Of a DNA stretch of 41,989 nt, positions 28,509 through 35,460 are shown piece by piece. The number at the start of each line of letters is the position of its first letter. Position 1 is the first letter of the stretch. The DNA is from Chloroflexota bacterium (GTDB lineage Bacteria; Chloroflexota; Anaerolineae; VGOG01): positions 1-41,989 of the forward strand of contig VGOG01000009.1 of assembly GCA_016875995.1 (NCBI GenBank). Direction: 5' to 3'. A model generated the notes under the pieces. That model saw only the letters and a list, made by a program, of their open reading frames with translations, had not been told where the DNA came from and did not search any database. The position numbers and the translations under genes were made by a program.

Positions 28509-28955
28509 TCAGAGCGAACTCGCCATTTCCTTCGCCAGGAACTCCTCCGGCGTCAGGATGGCGAGCTCATCCTTCACCGCTCGAAAATGCCTGACGTTCC
28601 TGGTTATGATGGTATCAATGTTGTTCAACTTGGCCGTGTGGAACTGGATAGCATCCTCGAAACCCGAAAAGCGCTGGTCGGCAAGGGCCGAATCTATGAT
28701 ATCAGCATTGAAGGGCAAAACCTCAAGGCCCCCATCCTGGATCAGAGTCTTGGTCTTCTGCCGGGCCTCGTGGTCGCTGGCCCCGGCGCGACGGCGAAAG
28801 TAGTAGACCACAGCTACAGTCCAGGCCGAAACACCGCCATCTACATCGCCAGCCTCTACCGCTCCCAACAGAACGCTGCTGCCCTTCCATCCCTTTCGAT
28901 GTCTAGCCACATCTTCGAGGACATTGATGTCAATCAGTATCACTGCTCCCTCCAC
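28509..28955 (-). CDS. PIN-domain ribonuclease toxin (VapC-like)
   Basis: 148 residues. ILIDINVLEDV gives the first metal-binding Asp; GFEDAIQFHTAKL and IITRNVRHF provide the further acidic and Asn/Arg positions of PIN domains. It overlaps the upstream small gene by 16 bases, as in toxin-antitoxin pairs. It lies in the middle of the Hdr cluster, same strand, between the FrhB-like and MvhD genes. Confidence 0.85.
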   Translation of the reverse strand: MEGAVILIDINVLEDVARHRKGWKGSSVLLGAVEAGDVDGGVSAWTVAVVYYFRRRAGASDHEARQKTKTLIQDGGLEVLPFNADIIDSALADQRFSGFEDAIQFHTAKLNNIDTIITRNVRHFRAVKDELAILTPEEFLAKEMASSL

Positions 28956-29227
28956 GTCACAGCTTCGATGATCGCTTGTTGTTCCTCCTCGAGGGGCAAT
29001 TCGGGTTCCGTTCCGATAAGGGAGAGCAACCGACGGCTGAGTTTCGCATTGGGATAGTCGGCCTTGATCTCCGCCTCAAGTGCTAACGCTCTCAGCTCCT
29101 CGACCTCCCTCTTGGCCCTCCCCAGTCTAGCCTGATCAACTTGTTGAGGGGCCCTCTCTAAGAACTTGAGAAAGGCCAGTACACCTCTATCGAACTCCTG
29201 GATCGTGATTGTCGCCGTTGTCTCCAT
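28940..29227 (-). CDS. Putative antitoxin of the PIN toxin
   Basis: A 95-residue, highly charged, mostly helical protein. I do not recognise a DNA-binding family with certainty. An N-terminal TATITIQEF beta strand followed by helices, and the overlap with the PIN gene, suggest the antitoxin. Confidence 0.6.
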   Translation of the reverse strand: METTATITIQEFDRGVLAFLKFLERAPQQVDQARLGRAKREVEELRALALEAEIKADYPNAKLSRRLLSLIGTEPELPLEEEQQAIIEAVTWREQ

Positions 29228-29242
29228 TTCTCTCCTCCCAGC

Positions 29243-29689
29243 TTATCGTTCCTTGCCCTTCACCAATCTCTCCGCCGGGCCGAGGGCCTTCACCGTCTCG
29301 ACCACATCCTTCACCACCTGCGAGAACTTCTCCCCCTCGGCGGCCGACACCCACGAGAAGCTCACCCGGCCGGGCTCGACCCCTACGAACTCGAGCAGGC
29401 TCTTCAGGATGGCAAACCGCCGGCGGGCGTAGTAGTTCCCGCTGATGTAATGGCAATCGCCGGGATGACAGCCTGAGATCAGCACCCCGTCGGCGCCGTG
29501 CTGCAGGCTCTTGATGATGTACAGCGGGTTGACCCGGCCCGAGCAGGGGACGCGCACGATACGGACGTTGGGCGGGTACTGGATGCGGCTGATGCCGGCC
29601 AGGTCGGCCCCGGCGTAACTGCACCAGTTGCACAGAAAGGCGATGATCTTGGGTTCCCAATCGGCCTGGGGCTCAACCTCGGCGGACAT
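29243..29689 (-). CDS. mvhD: MvhD-like electron-transfer subunit
   Basis: 148 residues. The MvhD/FlpD signature is complete: FLCNWCSYAGADLAG, VRVPCSGRV, GVLISGCHPGDCHY and NYYARRR, giving the cysteines of its [2Fe-2S] cluster. It joins HdrA to other electron donors. It stands between the double-HdrA gene and the toxin-antitoxin pair. Confidence 0.92.
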   Translation of the reverse strand: MSAEVEPQADWEPKIIAFLCNWCSYAGADLAGISRIQYPPNVRIVRVPCSGRVNPLYIIKSLQHGADGVLISGCHPGDCHYISGNYYARRRFAILKSLLEFVGVEPGRVSFSWVSAAEGEKFSQVVKDVVETVKALGPAERLVKGKER

Positions 29690-29705
29690 GCTTTCTCCTC
29701 AGTTA

Positions 29706-29802
29706 AGGTGCGACGCACTTGCGCTGCTCCCTTGAACACCCCGTTACAGCGGTTCCATGCCCATTTCTGGCACTTGCATGGTCTAAAAAGTGCGTCGCAC
29801 CT
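29706..29802. repeat. MITE-like element with 15-bp perfect inverted ends
   Basis: AGGTGCGACGCACTT (29706-29720) and AAGTGCGTCGCACCT (29788-29802) are exact reverse complements around a 67-base centre. Each arm contains its own near-palindrome (GTGCG-A-CGCAC). It occupies nearly the whole 124-base gap between the mvhD start and the double-HdrA stop. I see no transposase and no obvious target duplication. Confidence 0.8.
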
Positions 29803-29813
29803 GGTTGTTGCTG

Positions 29814-32800
29814 CTAAAGCGCGTTGATGGCGGCCACGATCTGGGCGTCGGTGAAGCCTTGCAGGTCAATGGCCCCACTGCGGCAGCCGGCCGCACAGGC
29901 CCCACAGCCCTTGCACAAAGCCTCGTTGACCCGCGCGGCCATAATGCCGAGTCGCTCATCCACCACCCTTACCTCCACTGCTTTGTAGGCGCACAACAAC
30001 TCGCACAAGCCGCAGGCGCTACAGTGGGCGATGTTGACCCTGGGGATGACCCCCTCGGCTTCGATCTTCTCCTTGGTCAGCACGGTGCAGGCTCGCGAGG
30101 CGGCGGCGTTGGCCTGGGCGATGGTCTCGTCCATAAACTTGGGGGCGTGGGCCAGCCCGCAGACGAACACGCCCTCGGTGGCGAAGTCCACCGGCCGCAG
30201 CTTGACGTGCGCCTCCAGGAAGAAGCCGTCATCGTTCAGCGGTATCTTGAGCATCTGGGCCAGAGCCCTGTTTCCTGGCGACGGCACGATGGCCACGCTC
30301 AGGGCCAGGAGGTCGGTGTCAATAACCAGCTCCTCGCCCGTCACCGAGTCCCAAACCCTGACCTTTAGAACTTCCTGGCCGTCAACGTTTTCCCTGGCAA
30401 CTTCGGGCTCCCTGTCCTCGTCGAAGGGGACGAAGATCACCCCCCGCTCCCTGGCCTGGCGATAGAAGTCCTCTTTGAAGCCATAGGTCCTGACGTCGCG
30501 GTACAGCACGAACACGTCCGTGCCGGGGCTGACTTCTTTGATCTTCATGGCGTTCTTGACGGCTTCGCCACAGCAGGTGCGACTGCAATAGGGGTGCTCT
30601 CCGTTGCGGGAGCCCACGCACTGGATCATAACCACCGATTGCGGATTACGAAACTCGAGATTCGAGATTCGAGATTCCAGCTCGCTCTGGGTGACCACCC
30701 GTGGGTCCTCTCCGTACAGATACTCCGTCGGCCTGTACTCCTGTCCGCCGCTGGCCACGATGACCGTCCCGTGCTCCAGCACCACCGGCTCGGTGCGGCC
30801 GTTCCCGGAGGCCAGGGTGGTACGGAAGTTGCCCACGTAACCGGCGATGTCCTCAATGCGGGCCTCGGTGAACACGCCGATCAAGGGGTGGGCCTGCACC
30901 CTGTCCACCAATTCCCTCAGATAAGCCTGTATCCCGTCTTTCTCCAGCGTGTAGTAGATGTGGCGCAATATCCCACCCAGCTCCCTGTCTTTCTCCACCA
31001 GATAGGTTTCGAAACCGGCGTCGGCCAGGGCCAGGGCGGCCGTCATTCCGGCCAAACCCCCGCCGATGACCAGGCCACGCGGGATGACGTCCAGCGGGTA
31101 TCTGGGCAAGGGAGCGAGGCCCCGCGTTTTGGCCACCGCCATGCGCACCAGGTCCTTGGCTTTCTCCGTGGCCGCCTGCGGCCGGTGCATGTGCACCCAC
31201 GAGCACTGGTCGCGGATGTTGGCCATCTCGAACAGGTAGCGGTTCAGCCCTGCCTCGCGGATGGTCTCCTGGAACAGGGGCTCGTGGGTACGGGGCGAGC
31301 AGGAGGCGACGATCACCCGATTCAGGCCGTGCGTCTCGATTTTCTCCTTGATTCCCTCCTGGGTGTCCTGCGAGCAGGTGTAGAGGTTGCTCTCCACGTA
31401 CACCACGTTGGGCAACGTCCTGGCGTAGTCCACCACCTCCGCCACGTTCACCACCCCGCCAATGTTGATCCCGCAGAAGCAGATGAACACCCCGATGCGC
31501 GGTGGCTCGCCGCGGATGTCGCGCTCCGGCGGATACTCCTTCTTCTTCACCAGGGTGCCCCTGGCCGAGGCCAGCACCCCGCCGGCCGCCGCCGCCGCGC
31601 CGCTGGCCTGCATCACTGTCTCCGGGATGTCCTTGGGTCCGGAGAATGTCCCGCAGACGAAGATGCCCGGCCGCGAGGTGGATAGCGGGGACAGGGGGTC
31701 TGTCTTGCAGAAGCCGTAGCCGTTCAACTCGATCCCCAGCCGATCGGCCAGGTCCCTCACGCCAGGCGAGGGCTCAAACCCCACCGACAGCACGACCAGG
31801 TCGAATTCCTCCTCGACCATCCCGCCGTTCTCAGCCTCGTATCTGACCAGCAGATTGTTGGTGTGCGGGTCTTCCCGGATCAGAGAGACCATGTGCCGCA
31901 CGTAGCGGACGCCGTGCTCCTCCCTGGCTCGCTCCACGTACTTATCGAAGTCCTTGCCGTAGGCCCGCATATCCATGTAGAAGATGGTCGGCTCGACGTG
32001 GGCCATGTGCTCCCTGGCGATGACCGCCTCCTTGGTGGCGTACATGCAGCACACCGAGGAGCAGTATCCCCGCCCACTGGCCGTATCCCGCGAGCCCACA
32101 CACTGGATGAAGGCGATGCGGGTGGGGACGTCGCCATCCGAAGGGCGCTGCACCCGTCCCTTGAACGGGCCAGAGGCGGACAGAATGCGCTCGAACTCGA
32201 TGCTGGTCACTACGTTGGGGTACCGCCCGTAGCCGTACTCACCCTGCAATCGGGCATCGAACTCCTCGAAGCCCGGGGCCAGGATGATGGCTCCCACATC
32301 GAGCTCCTTCGTCTGCTGCTGGTCGTCGTAGCGGACGGCATCGGCCAGGCACAGGTTCTCGCACAGCCCGCAGCCAATGCATTTTTCCCGGTCGATGGCG
32401 AAGGCCAGCGGCACGGCCTGGGGGTATTGGATATACACTGCTGCGCGTTGGCTCAGTCCCTCGTTGAAGGCGTCCACCGCGCTCACCGGGCAGGAGCGGG
32501 CGCACACCCCGCAGCCGGTGCACCGCTCCAGGTCAATGTACCTCGGCCGCTGCTCGACCCGCACGGTGAAGTTCCCCACCTGGCCGGAGACTCCGGCCAC
32601 CTGGGCGCAGGTCATGACCTCGATGTTCAGGTGCCGCCCGCACTCCACCAGCTTGGGGGACAGGATGCACATCGAGCAGTCGTTGGTGGGGAAGGTCTTG
32701 TCCAGTTGGGACATCGCCCCGCCGATGGTGGGCGACGACTCCACCAGGTAGACCTTGAAGCCGGATTCGGCCAGGTCGAGCGAGGCCTGGATGCCGCCGA

Positions 32801-32891
32801 TCCCCCCGCCGACGACCATCACCGATCCATTGCGTATGGCGTGCTGCGTATTGCGTATTTCTGCCATCTGTTTCCTGCTATCACGCATCAT
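29814..32891 (-). CDS. hdrA: Double HdrA-like flavoprotein (two HdrA modules fused)
   Basis: 1025 residues. Module 1 (about 22-440) has VGGGIGG FAD binding, KTFPTNDCSMCILSPK, and ferredoxin motifs CTGCGVCARSCP and CIGCGLCENLC. Module 2 begins with the HdrA N-terminal GVFICFCGINIGG (about 455), then IGGGLAGMTAA (second FAD), FIQCVG/MIQCVG blocks, and CSACGLCELLC with CKGCGACAAGC near the end. Each module can hold FAD, so two flavins per chain are likely. Two repeat arrays are read in frame: at the N-terminus (32828-32868) and just before VVMIQCVG (30637-30680). The start overlaps the preceding gene's stop (ATGA). Confidence 0.9.
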   Translation of the reverse strand: MMRDSRKQMAEIRNTQHAIRNGSVMVVGGGIGGIQASLDLAESGFKVYLVESSPTIGGAMSQLDKTFPTNDCSMCILSPKLVECGRHLNIEVMTCAQVAGVSGQVGNFTVRVEQRPRYIDLERCTGCGVCARSCPVSAVDAFNEGLSQRAAVYIQYPQAVPLAFAIDREKCIGCGLCENLCLADAVRYDDQQQTKELDVGAIILAPGFEEFDARLQGEYGYGRYPNVVTSIEFERILSASGPFKGRVQRPSDGDVPTRIAFIQCVGSRDTASGRGYCSSVCCMYATKEAVIAREHMAHVEPTIFYMDMRAYGKDFDKYVERAREEHGVRYVRHMVSLIREDPHTNNLLVRYEAENGGMVEEEFDLVVLSVGFEPSPGVRDLADRLGIELNGYGFCKTDPLSPLSTSRPGIFVCGTFSGPKDIPETVMQASGAAAAAGGVLASARGTLVKKKEYPPERDIRGEPPRIGVFICFCGINIGGVVNVAEVVDYARTLPNVVYVESNLYTCSQDTQEGIKEKIETHGLNRVIVASCSPRTHEPLFQETIREAGLNRYLFEMANIRDQCSWVHMHRPQAATEKAKDLVRMAVAKTRGLAPLPRYPLDVIPRGLVIGGGLAGMTAALALADAGFETYLVEKDRELGGILRHIYYTLEKDGIQAYLRELVDRVQAHPLIGVFTEARIEDIAGYVGNFRTTLASGNGRTEPVVLEHGTVIVASGGQEYRPTEYLYGEDPRVVTQSELESRISNLEFRNPQSVVMIQCVGSRNGEHPYCSRTCCGEAVKNAMKIKEVSPGTDVFVLYRDVRTYGFKEDFYRQARERGVIFVPFDEDREPEVARENVDGQEVLKVRVWDSVTGEELVIDTDLLALSVAIVPSPGNRALAQMLKIPLNDDGFFLEAHVKLRPVDFATEGVFVCGLAHAPKFMDETIAQANAAASRACTVLTKEKIEAEGVIPRVNIAHCSACGLCELLCAYKAVEVRVVDERLGIMAARVNEALCKGCGACAAGCRSGAIDLQGFTDAQIVAAINAL
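30637..30680 (+). repeat. Repeat array (GAGATTC x3-4) inside double HdrA gene
   Basis: CGAGATTCGAGATTCGAGATTC units. In frame on the minus strand they code for LESRISNLEFRNP, immediately before the conserved VVMIQCVG. Confidence 0.75.
32828..32868 (+). repeat. Repeat array (GCGTATTGCGTATT) at 5' end of double HdrA gene
   Basis: Same GCGTATT unit as at 26411. It codes for AEIRNTQHAIRNG at the N-terminus of double HdrA, so two different cluster genes carry the same repeat-derived N-terminal peptide. Confidence 0.75.
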
Positions 32892-33655
32892 GACCGATAT
32901 TTAGGCGAGTTGCCTTCGATGCCTACCATGGCTATCAATCCGGCCTGCTCCAGAGCGACGACGTGGGGCAGCACCAGCCGGGGAGCCATCCCCACCTCGC
33001 TGGCCATCTCCCTCACCGACAGCGGCCGCCCGGCGGTCAGGAGCAACAGCCTGCTTCTCAGATACTCGGCCACGACGCTGGATTCCAGCAGAGCATCGAA
33101 CGTCTCCTGGCTGACCGCCTGGCCGTAGACGTCTCCCCCTTCAATCATCTCCCGTTCCCGGCCTACCAGCCACCTGATCTGCTCGCTCTCCACGACGCGC
33201 CGGGCCGCCGCCAGCCGCTCCTGCAACTCTTCCCTGTCTTGAGCCAGGCCGAAGGGTCCCAGGGCCTTGATGCGCTCCGTAAAATCGTGTACCAGGGTGG
33301 CGAACCGTTTCCCCTCCCCGGCCGATACCCAATCCAGAACCAGGCGATCCGGGTTCACTCCGGCCAACTCCAACAGTCGCTTGAGTACCTTCACCCGGTT
33401 GCGGGCGTAGTAGTTGCCGGTGGCGTAGTGGCAGTCTCCTGGATGGCAACCCAAAATCATCACCCCATCTATCCCACGCGAAAAAGCCCTCAACACGAAG
33501 GCTGGATCAACCCGGCCAGAGCACATCACCCGGATGACCCGCAGGGTGGGCGGGTACTGGAAGCGGGACACCCCGGCCAGGTCGGCCCCGGCGTACGAAC
33601 ACCAGTTGCACAGGAAGCCCAGGATCCTCGGCTCAAACTCGACCGTCTCTGTCAT
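32888..33655 (-). CDS. MvhD-like subunit fused to a winged-helix-like C-terminus
   Basis: 255 residues, about 100 longer than plain MvhD. Residues ~8-140 have the full signature (FLCNWCSYAGADLAG, VMCSGRV, GCHPGDCHY, NYYAR). The linker contains GLAQDREE, coded by a CTTGAGCC-type dispersed repeat (33234-33256). Residues ~200-255 (PLSVREMASEVGMAP, LPHVVALEQAGLIAM, YR) look like a winged helix-turn-helix. A fused DNA-binding-like domain on an electron-transfer subunit is unusual. Both ends overlap neighbouring genes (ATGA). Confidence 0.85.
   Translation of the reverse strand: MTETVEFEPRILGFLCNWCSYAGADLAGVSRFQYPPTLRVIRVMCSGRVDPAFVLRAFSRGIDGVMILGCHPGDCHYATGNYYARNRVKVLKRLLELAGVNPDRLVLDWVSAGEGKRFATLVHDFTERIKALGPFGLAQDREELQERLAAARRVVESEQIRWLVGREREMIEGGDVYGQAVSQETFDALLESSVVAEYLRSRLLLLTAGRPLSVREMASEVGMAPRLVLPHVVALEQAGLIAMVGIEGNSPKYRS
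33234..33256 (+). repeat. Short dispersed repeat in MvhD-wHTH linker
   Basis: CTGTCTTGAGCCAGGCCGAAGG resembles the PELVEG/FDKLRTG class of dispersed motifs. It is in frame in the linker between the MvhD domain and the winged helix. Confidence 0.45.
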
Positions 33656-35457
33656 GCCATTATCTCCACTGCCAGGGCGTCAATCTGGGCGAAGAGCTGC
33701 TGGTCGGTGAAATGCTGCATGGAGATGGCCATCTCCGGGCAGCCTGCGCCGCACACTCCGCAGCCCTTGCACGAAGCGGCGATGGTCTGTGCCTTGCGGC
33801 CTGCCCCCCCTTCATCCCCCCCAACTTGGGGGGGGAAAGAGGGGGAGCGCAGCACGATGGCCTTGTAGGGACACACGGTCTCACACAGCCCACAGCCGAT
33901 GCACTTCTCCTCGTCCACCACCGAGATGATGGGCTCGACCTGCACCGCCCCTTTGCCCAGCAGGATCGAGGCCCGCGCGGCCGCACCGTAGGCCTGGGCC
34001 ACGCTCTCCCCTACGTCGGCCGGCCAGTGGGCACAGCCGCACAGGAATATGCCGTCGGTGGCGAAGTCCAATGGCCGGAGCTTGACGTGGGCTTCCAGGA
34101 AGAAGCCGTGCTCGTCCACCGGCACCTTGAGCATCTGCGCCAGGTTTGCGGCGTCGGCCTGGCTGACCAGCGGGGTGGACAGGACGACCAGGTCGCAGGG
34201 AATACCCAGCGTCTGGCCCAGCAGCTCGTCGTACACCATCACCTTTCCATCTTGGACAGTTGGCGGCGATTGTGGGCGGTACTGGATGAAGTTCACCCCC
34301 CGGCCCCTGGCTTCGCGGTACAGGCCCTCGTATTCGGCTCCCAGAGTCAGCATATCCCGATAGAGCACGTACACCTGTGCCTCTGGATCGGCTTCCTTGA
34401 TCAACAGCGCGTTCTTGACGGCCGTCATACAGCAGATGCGGGAGCAATAGGGCCGCGCCTCGTCCCGCGCGCCCACGCATTGAATCATCACCACCGTTTG
34501 GAAATTGGATGTTGGAAGTTGGATGTTGGAAGTTGGATGTTGGAAGTTGGATGTTGGACGTTGGCCTCCAATCTCTAGCCTCCAATCTCTAACCTCCAAC
34601 CTCCAATCCCTTTCCAGCATGGCTTCTAACTCACTCTGGGCCACCACCAACGGGTTGACACCGTAGCTATACATCCCCACCGGCTTGAGCTCCTTCGCGC
34701 CGGTGGCGACGATGATGGCCCCCACGCTGAAGCCGAATTCTCTCTCCCCTTGCCCCACCACCACCTCGTAGTTGCCCACGAAGCCCCTGACGTCGCGCAC
34801 TTCGGCCCCGGTGAAAACCTCGATGTTCGGGTGGCCCTTGGCCGCCTCCACCCTTGCTTCGATGAAGGCCCGCGCGTCGTCCCCGGTCGGATACAGACGG
34901 TGCACGCCTCTCAGCAGGCCGCCCATCTCTGGCTCCCGCTCCACCAGCTTGACCTCGAAGCCCCGCTTGGCCAGGTTGAGGGCGGCGCTCAGGCCGGCCA
35001 CGCCTGCCCCGATCACCAGCGCCGCAGGGACGACTTCCACTTCGATGCTCTCCTTGGGCTCCAGGAGCACGGCTCTGGCCACCCCCATGCGCAGCAGGTC
35101 CTTCGCCTTTGCGGTGGCCCGCTCCCGCTCCTGCATGTGCACCCACGAGCACTGGTCCCGAATATTGACGAACTCGAATAAGTAAGGATTGAGCCCTGCC
35201 TGCTGGCAGGTGGAACGGAAGAGGGGCTCGTGGGTGCGGGGGGTACACGAGGCCACCACCACGCGGTTCAAATCGTGCTCGGTGATGCCCTTCACGATCT
35301 GCGCCCGCCCGGCGTCGGCACAGGTGTACATGTTGTCCTGAGCGAAGACGACGTGGGGCAAGGTCTGGGCGTAATCTATCAGCGCCGGCACATCCAGGAA
35401 GCCGGCGATGTTGCTCCCACAGTGGCAAATAAAGACGCCTACCCTGGCCTCGTCCAC
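33652..35457 (-). CDS. hdrA: HdrA-like flavoprotein with two kinds of in-frame repeats
   Basis: 601 residues: GVFICHCGSNIAGF N-terminal Fe-S domain, IGAGVAGLSAA FAD site (about 148), MIQCVGARDEARPYCSRICC, and two C-terminal ferredoxin motifs CIGCGLCETVCP and CKGCGVCGAGCP. A long TTGGATGTTGGAAG array (34499-34612) codes for about 38 residues (282-319) just before VVMIQCVG. A C/G palindrome (33804-33846) codes for PSFPPQVGGDEGG between the two ferredoxin motifs. The GTG start lies 3 bases after the previous stop. Confidence 0.92.
   Translation of the reverse strand: MDEARVGVFICHCGSNIAGFLDVPALIDYAQTLPHVVFAQDNMYTCADAGRAQIVKGITEHDLNRVVVASCTPRTHEPLFRSTCQQAGLNPYLFEFVNIRDQCSWVHMQERERATAKAKDLLRMGVARAVLLEPKESIEVEVVPAALVIGAGVAGLSAALNLAKRGFEVKLVEREPEMGGLLRGVHRLYPTGDDARAFIEARVEAAKGHPNIEVFTGAEVRDVRGFVGNYEVVVGQGEREFGFSVGAIIVATGAKELKPVGMYSYGVNPLVVAQSELEAMLERDWRLEVRDWRLEIGGQRPTSNFQHPTSNIQLPTSNFQTVVMIQCVGARDEARPYCSRICCMTAVKNALLIKEADPEAQVYVLYRDMLTLGAEYEGLYREARGRGVNFIQYRPQSPPTVQDGKVMVYDELLGQTLGIPCDLVVLSTPLVSQADAANLAQMLKVPVDEHGFFLEAHVKLRPLDFATDGIFLCGCAHWPADVGESVAQAYGAAARASILLGKGAVQVEPIISVVDEEKCIGCGLCETVCPYKAIVLRSPSFPPQVGGDEGGAGRKAQTIAASCKGCGVCGAGCPEMAISMQHFTDQQLFAQIDALAVEIMA
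33804..33846 (-). repeat. C/G palindromic repeat, copy 9 (in HdrA)
   Basis: C7-TTCAT-C7-AACTT-G8-AAAGA-G5, the TTCAT subtype. It is in frame between the two [4Fe-4S] motifs of HdrA. It is the only copy of the family in the minus-strand cluster. Confidence 0.85.
34499..34612 (+). repeat. Long repeat array (TTGGATGTTGGAAG x4) in HdrA
   Basis: Four GTTGGAAGTTGGAT-type units, followed by the complementary class CCTCCAATCTCTAACCTCCAAC. In frame, it codes on the minus strand for ERDWRLEVRDWRLEIG and TSNFQHPTSNIQLPTSNFQ. Confidence 0.85.
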
Positions 35458-35460
35458 AGC

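Noticed and set aside
31863-33128. A 421-residue plus-strand open frame
   Set aside because: Antisense shadow of the double HdrA and MvhD genes, no domain.
34499-34612. Possible CRISPR array
   Set aside because: The units are contiguous short repeats without unique spacers and are read as HdrA protein. No cas genes are nearby. The same applies to 22505-22590.
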